60,060 nt of DNA from the NCBI GenBank assembly GCA_012719135.1, contig JAAYAW010000069.1, positions 1 to 60,060 on the forward strand. Reading direction: 5' to 3'. Below, piece after piece: positions 19,086-28,368 of the stretch. Each line of letters starts with the position of its first letter. Positions within the stretch are counted from its first letter, which is position 1. A program made the translations under genes and the position numbers. Origin of the DNA: Chloroflexota bacterium (GTDB lineage: Bacteria; Chloroflexota; Anaerolineae; UBA1429). A model generated the notes under the pieces. The model had not been told where the DNA came from and did no database searches. It saw only the letters and a program-made list of their open reading frames with translations.

Positions 19086-19277
19086 ATTGCATGTCCTGTG
19101 CTCCAGGGGACGCTGTATAGCCTTTTGGCGCGGTGAAACCGTGCTCGTACCCATTGCTTCACAGGGGACTAGGCTCTTCGGCTGGATTCGTCAGATCGCT
19201 CCGTCGGCTCGCGCTGCCGAGGGTCTGAATGACCGTGGTGCGGCAAGGCCATGTCGGCCACAGGAAGGGCAGGTTCC

Positions 19278-20900
19278 GTGACGCTGTTGCCCATAGTGCC
19301 CATCATCACGCCTCTGGCAGGCGCCCTTCTATGCGCAACTGTGCGATTCAGTGAGACTGGCGGGTTCACACGCCGTCTTGCCTATGCCACCTTCGTCGCC
19401 CTGACGGCCATCTCCGTAGCTGTCTTGAGAGGGTTCGGCCCGGACGCGACCGTGCAGCTGCCCCCCGCCAGCCATGTGGACTTGCCCGCAATGCCACTCT
19501 GGTCACCCCTGGCGTACTGGGCTGCCTCTCTGTTGCTGGGGGTGCTCTTTGTTGGTCAGTTGGCGGATCACGATCGGCCACTGAGCGCCGTTCGTGCCGC
19601 GCACTATCTGGTAGTCCTCGCCGCTACGATGGCCGTCATCTCGGCCGGCAACTCTGTCAGCCTCGTCATCGCCTGGTCGATCCCCTCCTGGTTGGTCCTG
19701 TATCTCAGAGTAGCGCACAGCGAGGGTTCGCAGCGCGTATCGCGGTGGGACACATGGGCTGGCTTTATCTCCACAGCGCTCGTGATCCTGGGGGCTACCG
19801 CCGGTTCCGCCGAACAGGAGGGATCTCTGTTCCTGATAGAGTTGGCACCGCGACTGGCCTTCTACGCCTTCGCGCTGGCAGCAGGAACCCGCCTCTTGCT
19901 CTGGCCCCTGGCGGGCGGCCGTGGCCGCTGGTGGCAACTCCATGCCATGTCTCTGGTCTCTGGCTTGTTCCTGTGGATTCGCATCGGAATCGCACTGGAT
20001 GCCACCGGACCGCTGGTGAGAGCTCCGTTCCTTGCCGCAATAGTCTTCATGGCGCTGGGTCTCGCGATCGGTCCTCGCGAAGGGCAATCGCGTGTCGTGC
20101 CATTCAGCTTTGGCTACTGGCTCGCCCTGATTGTGCTGGCCCCCTTGCTGGATCCGGAGCGCGGATTTGCCGTCAGCCTCCTGATCGGCACTCAGCTCCT
20201 TCTTTGTCTCGTTTTGTTGCGTGGGGAGATCGCGCCATCCTCGGGGCCGTGGCTTCCCAGGCTTCCTGGGCTCGTCGCCTTCGCGGCCTTGAGCGGACTG
20301 GTCATGACGAGCGGGTTTGCCGCACACTGGGTCTTTGGTCAGATTTGTTTCGATGTATCCGGCTACGGCCTTCTTGCAGTCGCTGCCGTGGCCTACCTGC
20401 TGGCCGCCGTGCCTCTCTGGCGGAGGCTGTCTTCTGCGGTAATGAGCCCCGCACGTGAGCCGGGCCACGTTGGCGCCGGTGCGAGCGCGTACATCCTCGC
20501 CGCTATCGCGGGAGGCCTGGTGTTGCTTGGTGTGTGGCCCGGGGTCCTCTTGCGGATTTGGCCGGACATTCGCGTTGGCTTGGAGTCCTTGGGCTATCGG
20601 GAACTCTGGGGCAACGATCTGGGCAACAGGTTGGGGCTCATCGCGGCCACCGTGCTCGCCCCTGCGAGCACCGGGTTATTCGGACAGCGGCTTCAGCCCG
20701 CCGTTGAGCAGTTCTATGGCCGAGTAGATCGCGCTGGTCAGAGCGCCCGTGGCGAGTGGTTGTACCTTGTGGCGCAACGGATCGCAGCGCGCGGGACGGG
20801 AGCGATGCGTGCTGCCCTCGAGGCGCTGGAGGAGTCGCTCCCCTTGGTTTGGTGCCTTGTTTGGTGTATCGCTCTCGTATACTACCTACTGCAGATGTGA
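19278..20900 (+). CDS. NuoL/M-like antiporter-family membrane protein, divergent
   Basis: About 540 aa with some 14 hydrophobic segments. It looks like the proton-conducting transporter family (NuoL/M/N, Mrp and hydrogenase-4 subunits), but is divergent. The helix that normally carries the pumping Glu (GWE in NuoL) reads VIAWSIPSWLVLYL, with Ser in its place. The stretch LHAMSLVSGLFLWIRIG corresponds to the HA...V/AG...L/AR helix of MrpA/NuoL, and its usual Lys is absent. First of three membrane genes in one run; no catalytic complex I or hydrogenase subunits are nearby. GTG 19278 follows a GGAAGGGCAGG stretch; ATG 19251 is the alternative start. Function unknown. Confidence 0.6.
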   Translation: MTLLPIVPIITPLAGALLCATVRFSETGGFTRRLAYATFVALTAISVAVLRGFGPDATVQLPPASHVDLPAMPLWSPLAYWAASLLLGVLFVGQLADHDRPLSAVRAAHYLVVLAATMAVISAGNSVSLVIAWSIPSWLVLYLRVAHSEGSQRVSRWDTWAGFISTALVILGATAGSAEQEGSLFLIELAPRLAFYAFALAAGTRLLLWPLAGGRGRWWQLHAMSLVSGLFLWIRIGIALDATGPLVRAPFLAAIVFMALGLAIGPREGQSRVVPFSFGYWLALIVLAPLLDPERGFAVSLLIGTQLLLCLVLLRGEIAPSSGPWLPRLPGLVAFAALSGLVMTSGFAAHWVFGQICFDVSGYGLLAVAAVAYLLAAVPLWRRLSSAVMSPAREPGHVGAGASAYILAAIAGGLVLLGVWPGVLLRIWPDIRVGLESLGYRELWGNDLGNRLGLIAATVLAPASTGLFGQRLQPAVEQFYGRVDRAGQSARGEWLYLVAQRIAARGTGAMRAALEALEESLPLVWCLVWCIALVYYLLQM

Positions 20901-20926
20901 GATGAGAGCACGCAGCACTTACGGGA

Positions 20927-21580
20927 ATGGATGTGATTGATTTACAGAACCTCGGTGCGCTGATCGACCAGGTGCTTGTGGCCCTATCGGTGATCACCGG
21001 CCTCTTTGCCCTGAACAGCAGGCGGTTGCTCATCGTCCCGCTGGCGCTGCAATACGTTCTAGCAGCCTCCCTGATCAGCTCATCAATCGGAGCCCCCTTG
21101 TACGCGATCCGGCTTACTCTCGGCCTGGCGACGTCGGCGATCATCTACATCACAGCCAGTCGGATGGCCAGCCTGCCGGGTCATTCCGCGCAGCTGAGGA
21201 CGGCCACACAAGGCGCAGACGCACGCGTCCCGCAGATGGGACCCGTGTACCGTCTGGTAGGGCTTGCACTGGCCGCACTGCTAGCCTATGGCCTGTGGAG
21301 CGGCGGCGCGATCCCTCAGGTAACGCCGGCCGTCTCGCTCACCGCGCTGTGGCTAGGGGCGATTGGAGCCTGCATGATCATAATGGGGACCGACCCCCTC
21401 CGCGCGGGGATCGGGCTGCTGGTTTGCGCCAGCGGCTTCTTGACACTGTATCTCTCAGTCGAGTCCAGCCTTCTGGTCGTAGCACTGGCCGGGCTGGTGG
21501 ACATCATCATCGCGCTCGCCGTCGCCTACATCAGTGAGATTTGGCTCGAGGCCGCCGCCCCGGAATCGACAGTCCTATGA
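20927..21580 (+). CDS. HyfE-like membrane protein
   Basis: A 217-aa membrane protein with about six hydrophobic helices in two triplets, separated by a polar loop at about 85-105. Size and layout recall hydrogenase-4 subunit E (HyfE) or a doubled NuoK/MrpC-type unit, but sequence support is weak. It begins 26 bases after the NuoL-like gene, and its stop overlaps the next start by four bases (ATGA), so the three genes are surely one operon. It probably sits between the two large antiporter-like proteins, as NuoK-type subunits do. Confidence 0.55.
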   Translation: MDVIDLQNLGALIDQVLVALSVITGLFALNSRRLLIVPLALQYVLAASLISSSIGAPLYAIRLTLGLATSAIIYITASRMASLPGHSAQLRTATQGADARVPQMGPVYRLVGLALAALLAYGLWSGGAIPQVTPAVSLTALWLGAIGACMIIMGTDPLRAGIGLLVCASGFLTLYLSVESSLLVVALAGLVDIIIALAVAYISEIWLEAAAPESTVL

Positions 21581-22929
21581 TCTATGGAATTCTGCTATTC
21601 CCCTTTGCGGCCGCGGCAATCGCGTTTGCTCTACGTCATCTGCGCTTTGCAGCGGCGACGTTCTCCGCCTTTGCATCGCTGGTGCTGGCTGCGCTGTTGG
21701 TGCTGCAGGCAAATGCCCCTGCGGCGACGCTGTTCGGGCGGACGTTGGCCCTGAGTGCTCCTGTGGGAGCCCACTTGGCCTTTTCGGTCGCTCTCCTGGC
21801 GATCGCATTCATCTCGACGTGGCCACTGCCCGAGAATGCCCTCTCGTGGATGCTGGCCTTTCTGGCGCTCGGGTTCTTGCTGTGGGCTGTGGCCATCGAG
21901 ATCACATCGCTCTCGGTGCTGTTCCTGATTGCCAGCACTGTCTTCATGGTGATGTGCGCCTCTGCCGACAGCACGCACCCCAGCATGTGGAGCATGCGGG
22001 CCCTGGTAACGTTGGTGACCGCCGGCTTTCTGATGCTGGCCGCCGCATGGATGGTAGAGCGACCCGTGATGGAAGGAATGACCACCCCCTCCCAGGCAGG
22101 GCCGATTCTGCTATTCCTGGGGTACTGGATCCTCTTGGCGGCCTTTCCCTTTAGCGTCTGGCAGTTCCCCGCCTTTCGCGTGAATGCCTCCATTCCGCGG
22201 GTTCTGTTCGGCGTAATCCTGCCTCACACGCTACTGATTCAGCTCATGATACAGCTCCAGGGTGCCCTTGCTCCGCTGGGCTCTCTGGTCCCGGCCCTGC
22301 TCTTTTACTCGGGCATGGCAACACTCATCATGGGGGGAGTCGGGACTGCAGCTCAGACGACTCTGGGAGGGATGCTGGCGTACCTGGCTTCTGCCGAAAT
22401 GGGGGCGGTCCTCATGGCTCTCGGCTCCGGCGCCTCAAGCAGCAGCGCTCTCGGGGTGACCGGGCTGGTCCATCGGGGGATTGGCCTTGTGGCGATGGGC
22501 ATCGGAATCCGAACACTGAGCCTGAGCCTGGGTAACGACGGGCTGGAGACGATGCGAGGTGCCTTCCGCCGCGCGCCGGTCACTGTGACGGGAACGCTGC
22601 TGGCCGGGCTATCACTATCAGGGTTCCCTCCGCTGGCGGGTTTTGCCACGCGCTTCTCGCTGTACCGCATGGTGGCATCGGAGCATCTGCCCTGGGCCGT
22701 GGCGATGGTTATCACGGGCCTGTTGCCGGCCGCTGCGCTGGCCCGGTTCGCCCTGAGAGCCTTCCAGGTGGTTCCCGTCCCGAGAAGCCGCAGAGAGAGG
22801 CTCTGGCCGGCTGTTCTGGTGCTCGCTCTGGGGTCCTTGCTGCTCTTCATCGGCATCTGGCCCCAGGCCTTGAGCAGCCTCTTTGAGCGCTGGAGAGACG
22901 TATTGCTGTTCCTGACCATACCGGACTAG
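21577..22929 (+). CDS. NuoN/M-like antiporter-family membrane protein, divergent
   Basis: A 450-aa membrane protein with about 13 helices. The segment TTLGGMLAYLASAEMG lines up with the family signature DLKRLLAYSSISHLG, and LVHRGIGLVAMGIGI with the HAxxKALLFLxAG helix. In both, the conserved Lys is replaced by Gly. AAFPFSVWQFPAFRVN stands where AxxPFHxWLPDA normally lies. The fold therefore looks conserved while proton-path charges are lost. The start ATG 21577 overlaps the preceding stop. It may be a structural or regulatory membrane partner rather than a pump. The family call is moderate and the function unknown. Confidence 0.6.
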   Translation: MIYGILLFPFAAAAIAFALRHLRFAAATFSAFASLVLAALLVLQANAPAATLFGRTLALSAPVGAHLAFSVALLAIAFISTWPLPENALSWMLAFLALGFLLWAVAIEITSLSVLFLIASTVFMVMCASADSTHPSMWSMRALVTLVTAGFLMLAAAWMVERPVMEGMTTPSQAGPILLFLGYWILLAAFPFSVWQFPAFRVNASIPRVLFGVILPHTLLIQLMIQLQGALAPLGSLVPALLFYSGMATLIMGGVGTAAQTTLGGMLAYLASAEMGAVLMALGSGASSSSALGVTGLVHRGIGLVAMGIGIRTLSLSLGNDGLETMRGAFRRAPVTVTGTLLAGLSLSGFPPLAGFATRFSLYRMVASEHLPWAVAMVITGLLPAAALARFALRAFQVVPVPRSRRERLWPAVLVLALGSLLLFIGIWPQALSSLFERWRDVLLFLTIPD

Positions 22930-22953
22930 GATCCACCGCGGAACCGGAGACAG

Positions 22954-23532
22954 TCAGCTTCCGAGCGATCGCAGAGCCGCGAGTATGCGCTCATCCAGGG
23001 CCGTGACCTCTTCCGGAACCGAAGATGCGGCCTCGCGCGCTTCGGCCACGCTGTATCCGAGGGCCGTCAACGCGTTGATGACGTCCGAATCGCCTTCTTG
23101 CAGGGGCACCCCGCCCCAGGCCGCGACACCTGAACCTCCCAGCCTGTCCCGCAGGTCCAGAACCATACGTTCAGCGGTCTTGCGACCTATGCCCGGTATC
23201 CGCGTGAGGATGCCGATATCTCCCTTGGAGAGAGCGCTCGTGAGCGTCTCCGGGGAGAATGTAGATAGGACCGCCAGCGCGGTCCTGGGACCCACCCCAC
23301 TTACACCCAGAAGCAAAAGGAAGATCTCCCTCTCGGATTGAGAGCCAAAGCCATAGAGAGTGAGCTCGTTCTCGCGAACGTGCAGGTGGGTGAACAGATC
23401 CACAGCGCGGCCGAGATGCGCGGAGGAGCGGACGGTCTCGGGCACATGGACTCGGAGGCCCAAGCCGCCGAGGGCTACCACAAGCGCGCCCTCCCCGATG
23501 CTCTGTACGGTTCCATGGAGCGTGGCGATCAT
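22954..23532 (-). CDS. ruvA: Holliday junction branch migration protein RuvA
   Basis: A 192-aa RuvA of normal length. It has the N-terminal OB fold (MIATLHGTV...), twin helix-hairpin-helix motifs (LLGVSGVGPRTAL and LTRIPGIGRKTAERM, about 73-125) and the flexible C-terminal domain that contacts RuvB. RuvA tetramers hold Holliday junctions for the RuvB motor. Last gene of yebC-ruvC-ruvA, 54 bases after ruvC. ruvB is not in the window. Confidence 0.96.
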   Translation of the reverse strand: MIATLHGTVQSIGEGALVVALGGLGLRVHVPETVRSSAHLGRAVDLFTHLHVRENELTLYGFGSQSEREIFLLLLGVSGVGPRTALAVLSTFSPETLTSALSKGDIGILTRIPGIGRKTAERMVLDLRDRLGGSGVAAWGGVPLQEGDSDVINALTALGYSVAEAREAASSVPEEVTALDERILAALRSLGS

Positions 23533-23586
23533 GGCAGCACCTCACAGCGGGCCAAGGATAACGCCGGAGAGGAAGAAACGGGCAGG

Positions 23587-24078
23587 CTAGCGGTCCAGCA
23601 GGGCGGCCATGCCAGCAGAATGATGATGGCATATGGACACCGCCAGCGCATCGGCAGCATCGTCGGGCTCGGGGAGGGCTTCCAGCCCCAACAAGAGCCG
23701 CACCATGTGCTGCATCTGGTGCTTGTCGGCACCGCCATAGCCCGTGATGGCCTGCTTCACCTGCATCGGTGTGTACTCGTGAACGGCCAAACCGGCCTGG
23801 GCAAGCGTCAGAAGCAGAACGCCTCGCGCCTCTCCCACCACCATAGCCGTGCGCGCATTGGTGCTAAAGAACAGCTCTTCCACGGCGGCGACCTTGGGCT
23901 CCCAGCGAACCATCAAGGCTGTCAGCTCGTCGTGAAGCCTGACCAGCCGATCGGATAGCCGGAGATCGGCCGCCGTGCGAATGACGCCATAGGACACCAT
24001 CTCAAGGTGCTGACCGTCGCTCTCTACCAGACCGTAGCCTGTAATGGCCAGTCCGGGGTCGAGCCCAAGGACCAGCAT
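23587..24078 (-). CDS. ruvC: Holliday junction resolvase RuvC
   Basis: A 163-aa RNase H-fold endonuclease that cuts Holliday junctions symmetrically. The acidic active site is visible: Asp in LGLDPGLAITG (residue 7), Glu in VAAVEELFF (near 67), and the C-terminal pair in DAADALAV (near 140). ATG 24078 lies two bases after the yebC stop, so the two genes are tightly coupled. The yebC-ruvC-ruvA order is common in bacteria. Confidence 0.96.
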   Translation of the reverse strand: MLVLGLDPGLAITGYGLVESDGQHLEMVSYGVIRTAADLRLSDRLVRLHDELTALMVRWEPKVAAVEELFFSTNARTAMVVGEARGVLLLTLAQAGLAVHEYTPMQVKQAITGYGGADKHQMQHMVRLLLGLEALPEPDDAADALAVSICHHHSAGMAALLDR

Positions 24079-24080
24079 AC

Positions 24081-24845
24081 TCAGGCGGCTTCGTTCTCGA
24101 ACTTGGCCAGAAGCTCGTCGCTGATATCCAGGTTTGAGAATACCTCCTGGACATCATCCAGCTCTTCAAGCGCGTCCATCAGCTTTAACGTGGTCATCGC
24201 TTCACGCTCGTCGAGCGTCATCTGGCTCTGAGGAATCCACGAGAGTTGGGCATCGGTAACCGCATAGCCCGAGCCCGTGAGCGCCTCCTGGACGGCCTTA
24301 AAGTCGCTCATCTCCGTATAGACGGTCACGACGCCCTCGGCTGTCTCCACGTCTGCTGCACCGGCGTCAATTGCCACGAGCGCAATCTCGTCAGACGCAT
24401 CATCGTCTTCTGCCGAGATCGTGACCACCCCCTGCCGAGAGAACATCCAAGCCACGCTTCCGTCTGACCCAAGGTTGCCGCCATATCGAGAGAAAGCATG
24501 GCGCACCTCAGATACGGTCCTGTTACGATTATCTGTTACTACCTGAACGATCATGGCGGTCCCGTGCGGACCATAGCCCTCGTAGGTATGCTCCTCCATC
24601 TGCGCGCCATCGGAGCCTTCCCCGGACCCGCGCTTTATCGCGCGATCGATGTTGTCCTTTGGCATATTCGCCTGTTTGGCCTTATCGAGCACCAGGCGTA
24701 ACCGGAAGTTCATCTCCGGATCGGGCCCACCTTCTCTCGCAGCTACGGCAATTTCGCGGCCCAGCTTGGTAAAGAGCTGACCGCGGCGGGAATCATTGAC
24801 ACCCTTCTGCCGTTTGATCGACGCCCATTTGCTATGTCCAGACAT
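24081..24845 (-). CDS. yebC: YebC/PmpR family regulator (TACO1 family)
   Basis: A 254-aa protein with the diagnostic start MSGHSKWASIKRQKG and the LGREIAVAAREGG and PKDNIDRAIKRG blocks. Family members are described as transcriptional regulators and, more recently, as translation factors easing ribosome stalling. Two ATGs are adjacent; I take 24845 because it begins the conserved MSGHSKW and lies six bases from GGAGG. Its own strong promoter (24890-24918) drives yebC-ruvC-ruvA apart from ftsK. Confidence 0.93.
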   Translation of the reverse strand: MSGHSKWASIKRQKGVNDSRRGQLFTKLGREIAVAAREGGPDPEMNFRLRLVLDKAKQANMPKDNIDRAIKRGSGEGSDGAQMEEHTYEGYGPHGTAMIVQVVTDNRNRTVSEVRHAFSRYGGNLGSDGSVAWMFSRQGVVTISAEDDDASDEIALVAIDAGAADVETAEGVVTVYTEMSDFKAVQEALTGSGYAVTDAQLSWIPQSQMTLDEREAMTTLKLMDALEELDDVQEVFSNLDISDELLAKFENEAA

Positions 24846-24889
24846 CATACACCTCCCGGATAGGCGACGGAGGATCCTTCGCGCTGCGG

Positions 24890-24918
24890 ATTATAGCATC
24901 AGGTTTCCGGCTCACCAA
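24890..24918 (-). promoter_or_regulatory. promoter for yebC-ruvC-ruvA
   Basis: Minus-strand TTGGTG (24913-24918), 17-base spacer, TATAAT (24890-24895), about 45 bases before yebC. Confidence 0.7.
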
Positions 24919-24978
24919 CCAGGGGCCTGCAATCCGGCGGACGCTTCACCCGCCGACCCCTGCGAGTCGCGGAGATCA

Positions 24979-27156
24979 TCAGGACTCGTTTTCTGAGCCT
25001 GATGCATCGTCGCTCTCGGAGATCACGGCGCGCGCGCGGCCGCCCTCGCGAATCGGCCCCACGATGCCCCGCTCCTCCAGCTCATCCATCAGTCGAGCCG
25101 CTCTGGGATACCCGATGCGCATCTGCCGTTGAAGGAAGGACGCTGAGGCGTTACTGCGGCCACGCACCAGCTCGGCTGCCTGCTCCAGCAAGTCATCATC
25201 GGGGCCCGGGTCGTCGGCCATGCCTTCCCACGGCGGCGTATCTTCCTCGTCTGGCTCGCCCTGCGGACTGGATGGACCAGGACGGGTCTCATACCAGGAC
25301 ATCAAGGCGTCGATCTCTCGATCCGACACAAAGCTCCCCTGAATACGCTGCAGTTTCGGTGAATCTGGGGCCATGTAGAGCATGTCCCCCTGGCCCAGGA
25401 GCTTCTCGGCGCCCGGCGTATCCAGAATGACGCGCGAGTCGATCTGAGAGGTCACCGCGAAGCTCGCCCGAGCTGGGAAGTTGGCCTTGATGAGGCCCGT
25501 CACCACATCCACGGAGGGGCGCTGCGTCGCGATCACCAGGTGGATTCCCGTGGCCCGCGCCATCTGCGCGAGACGGCAGATCGTGCGCTCGACATCCTCC
25601 GGGGCGGCGAGCATCAGATCAGCCAGTTCGTCGATCACCATCACGATCAGCGGCAGGGGGTCCTCTCGGCGCTTGCGTGCCCCCCGGTTATAGTCCGTCA
25701 GGTTTCGTGCCCCCGCCTGGGCAAACAGCTTGTAGCGTGATTCCATCTCGCCGGTCAGCCAGCGAAGCGCGGCCACCGTCTTCTTGGCATCCACAACAAC
25801 AGGCGCGACAAGATGAGGGAGTCCGTTGTACTTGGTCAACTCGACTCGCTTGGGGTCAACAAGCAAGAGCTTGAGAGTCTCGTGTGAGTGCTGGTAGAGA
25901 AGCGATACGATGATGGCATTCAGGCAGACGCTTTTGCCCGAGCCCGTCGCGCCAGCCAGCAGAAGGTGCGGCATCTTGGCCAGATCAGCCACCACGGCGG
26001 CTCCGGACACGTCGCGACCGAGGCCTATCTTGAGCTGCGAGCGCATCCTGGAGTACCCCTCGGATTCCAGAATGCTTCGAAGTCCCACCACGCTCTTGAG
26101 CGAGTTGGGGACCTCGATACCCACCACGGCCCGACCAGGCACCGGCGCCTCTACCCGAATAGGAGCCGCGGCGAGCGCCAGCGCGAGGTCGTTCTGCAGG
26201 GATAGTATCTTGCTTACCCGCACCTTGTAGCGCCGGTCGTTCTTCTCGACGTATCCCGGTTCGACGCCGAACTGAGTCACCGCCGGGCCCCTGTTCCACT
26301 CGACTACTTCGGCGGGGATCCCAAAGGCAGAGAGGGTCTCCTCAATAACCTGGGCCTGGTGCCGGATTCCAGCATCATCGCCCGATACCGGCGAATCGGG
26401 GATCAGGATATCGATCGGAGGCAGATCGCCCGCTGAGGGTTCCGGCCGGTCCTTTTCCTTGCTCTGCCGTGACACTCTGCGCCCGGGTGGTGCCGCCGGC
26501 TCGGGAATCATATCGGGCTCCGCGACCTCTGCGGCCGCTGCAATGCGCCGCACTCTGCGCGCGGCGATCCCCCGCCTCACACGCGTTCCGATCTGGGCCC
26601 ACATCCACTGAGCGCGCCACCAGGCCATACGCCACGTGAGGCCGGCCGCTACGCCCACAGCAACCGCCAGCAGCACGGCAAGCAAGACCCCGCTCAGTGC
26701 GTGCCCCAGCCACGGCACCGTGATTTGCCAGAGCGCCCAGCCGACGAACCCACCGGCCTCACCTGATCGGGCGGACTCCAATGGATTGCTGGCAAAAGAG
26801 AGATGAACAAGCCCGAGAAGGAGTACAAAGGCGGCCTCCACCCCCACGACGCTCTGCCAGCGAATCTGGAACGTGCATCCGAGGGCGGCGTAGAACAGCA
26901 GGAAGAGCCCGCCGAGGAATACCAGGGTGGCGACAGGATACACACCGACCCCAAACACCTGGCTCAGAAGGGATGTCCAGGCACCGCTCACGCGCCCTTG
27001 ATCCGCTGAGAGCAGGCTGACCAGCGTTATGGCACCGATCGCTGCGATGATAACGCCCATCACCTCTCGGCGCATCAGCCACGCACCGATCATCCGCCAT
27101 GGAATTCGTGCCGTGGGACTCTTTGAGGTGCGTGTACGACTCGCGCGTCTGGTCAT
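24979..27156 (-). CDS. ftsK: FtsK/SpoIIIE-type DNA translocase
   Basis: A 725-aa membrane-anchored motor that pumps chromosome ends through the division septum. The N-terminus has a basic tail then about four membrane helices (to about residue 170), a short Pro/Glu-rich linker, the alpha/beta RecA-like motor (Walker A LAGATGSGKSVCLN, Walker B VMVIDELADLM), and a C-terminal winged-helix gamma domain (SASFLQRQMRIGYPRAARLMDEL) that reads polar DNA signals. The linker is short, as in SpoIIIE. ATG 27156 has GAGGAGG upstream. It follows the S1-domain gene after 43 bases and probably shares its transcript. Confidence 0.93.
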   Translation of the reverse strand: MTRRASRTRTSKSPTARIPWRMIGAWLMRREVMGVIIAAIGAITLVSLLSADQGRVSGAWTSLLSQVFGVGVYPVATLVFLGGLFLLFYAALGCTFQIRWQSVVGVEAAFVLLLGLVHLSFASNPLESARSGEAGGFVGWALWQITVPWLGHALSGVLLAVLLAVAVGVAAGLTWRMAWWRAQWMWAQIGTRVRRGIAARRVRRIAAAAEVAEPDMIPEPAAPPGRRVSRQSKEKDRPEPSAGDLPPIDILIPDSPVSGDDAGIRHQAQVIEETLSAFGIPAEVVEWNRGPAVTQFGVEPGYVEKNDRRYKVRVSKILSLQNDLALALAAAPIRVEAPVPGRAVVGIEVPNSLKSVVGLRSILESEGYSRMRSQLKIGLGRDVSGAAVVADLAKMPHLLLAGATGSGKSVCLNAIIVSLLYQHSHETLKLLLVDPKRVELTKYNGLPHLVAPVVVDAKKTVAALRWLTGEMESRYKLFAQAGARNLTDYNRGARKRREDPLPLIVMVIDELADLMLAAPEDVERTICRLAQMARATGIHLVIATQRPSVDVVTGLIKANFPARASFAVTSQIDSRVILDTPGAEKLLGQGDMLYMAPDSPKLQRIQGSFVSDREIDALMSWYETRPGPSSPQGEPDEEDTPPWEGMADDPGPDDDLLEQAAELVRGRSNASASFLQRQMRIGYPRAARLMDELEERGIVGPIREGGRARAVISESDDASGSENES

Positions 27157-27199
27157 ATCCTCCTCTGTCCTGCGGCGCTGCTGCCCGTCTGTCCTCTGG

Positions 27200-28213
27200 T
27201 CACGAGCGAGCGTCCGGCAACTCCTCGTTGAGTCGGGCCTCGCCATCGCCGCCATCAGTCTCGGGCGAGTCAACCTGCTTCAGACTGAGGCTAAGCCGAT
27301 GCTGATCCTTCTCGACCCGAAGGACTCGCAGCTTGACTCGCTGTCCCACACCCACAATCTCGCTGGGATGCGTCACATGTTGGTCAGAGAGCTCTGAAAT
27401 GTGTACCAGACCCTCCAGGCCCTGCTCCAGCTGCACAAAGGCGCCAAAATCGACGAGATTGGTGACCTCGGCCTCGACCACATCGCCTATGCCGTAGCGC
27501 ACATCGGCCATCGCCCAAGGATTCTGTTTGAGCCGCTTGATCGAGAGACCGATATGGTTGCGCTCTCGATCGATGGTCAGGACCAGCACGCGGACTGACT
27601 CACCGATGCTCAGATGCGCCGATGGATGCGAGACGCGTCCCCAGGAGATCTCACTGATATGAACAAGCCCATCGATGCCGCCCAGATCTACAAAGGCCCC
27701 GAAATCGCAGACATTGCTGACAATACCCTCGCGCACGTCGCCCACCGCTAGCTCAGCCAGGAGATGCTCTCCCTGCCGGGGACCCCAGGCCGCGGCACGC
27801 TCGGAGAACACCAGCCGATTTCGCCCAGCGTTCAGCTCGAGAACCTTCACTGTGAGATCCTGGCCCACCCATCGAGAGAGCAACTCGTCACGGCTGTCGT
27901 CATCCTGCAACACCGGCACGTCGCGCAACTGCGAAGCGGGAACAAAACCTTGCAGCTCCTCCCATCGCACGAGCAGACCACCACGGTTCCAACCCGTGAC
28001 CGAGGCGATCACGGGCTCACCCGCTTCCTTGATGCGCTCAAGAGTCTCCCAGAGCAGGCGTCGGGATTGGCTGATCTCACTGATCTCCGGCTCGGGCGCT
28101 GGTGCGGGTGCTGCGGCCGAACGGCCGATCACCTGGGCGCCTCGACCCAGGCCATAACGCTGGCGGGCACGCTGCAAAAAGACGGCGAGAGAGTCCAGGC
28201 TGTAGGTATACAT
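27200..28213 (-). CDS. S1 RNA-binding domain protein (three repeats)
   Basis: A 337-aa protein with a Pro/Ala/Glu-rich N-terminal stretch (about 30-45), then three S1 repeats: a diverged one (about 60-140) and two good ones (CDFGAFVDLGGIDGLVHISEISW near 165, and VDFGAFVQLEQGLEGLVHISELS near 245). It resembles short ribosomal protein S1 homologues (RpsA-like), which bind mRNA. It is too short to be a six-repeat S1, so I leave the symbol blank. It is upstream of ftsK on the same strand. A palindrome overlies its promoter. Confidence 0.85.
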   Translation of the reverse strand: MYTYSLDSLAVFLQRARQRYGLGRGAQVIGRSAAAPAPAPEPEISEISQSRRLLWETLERIKEAGEPVIASVTGWNRGGLLVRWEELQGFVPASQLRDVPVLQDDDSRDELLSRWVGQDLTVKVLELNAGRNRLVFSERAAAWGPRQGEHLLAELAVGDVREGIVSNVCDFGAFVDLGGIDGLVHISEISWGRVSHPSAHLSIGESVRVLVLTIDRERNHIGLSIKRLKQNPWAMADVRYGIGDVVEAEVTNLVDFGAFVQLEQGLEGLVHISELSDQHVTHPSEIVGVGQRVKLRVLRVEKDQHRLSLSLKQVDSPETDGGDGEARLNEELPDARS

Positions 28214-28300
28214 GATGCACGACGTCCTCTATGTGGCTAACGAGGTGGCTCTACCGGATCGGGACCATAGCGGCGTGTTGCAGTGGCACAGCAATGCCAT

Positions 28301-28335
28301 TAGACTAGTCTATACGGGAGCCAGGGCGACGTCAA
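28301..28335 (-). promoter_or_regulatory. promoter of the S1-domain gene with overlapping palindrome
   Basis: Minus-strand TTGACG (28330-28335), 17-base spacer, TAGACT (28307-28312). The perfect 12-base palindrome TAGACTAGTCTA (28301-28312) covers the -10 box and could be an operator. Confidence 0.5.
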
Positions 28336-28368
28336 GCCCCTCTGGCCAGATTCGTCGTGGAAGGGGCC

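Noticed and set aside
19503-20468. 321-aa open frame on the minus strand
   Set aside because: Charged Gln/Arg-rich composition typical of the reverse of a membrane protein gene.
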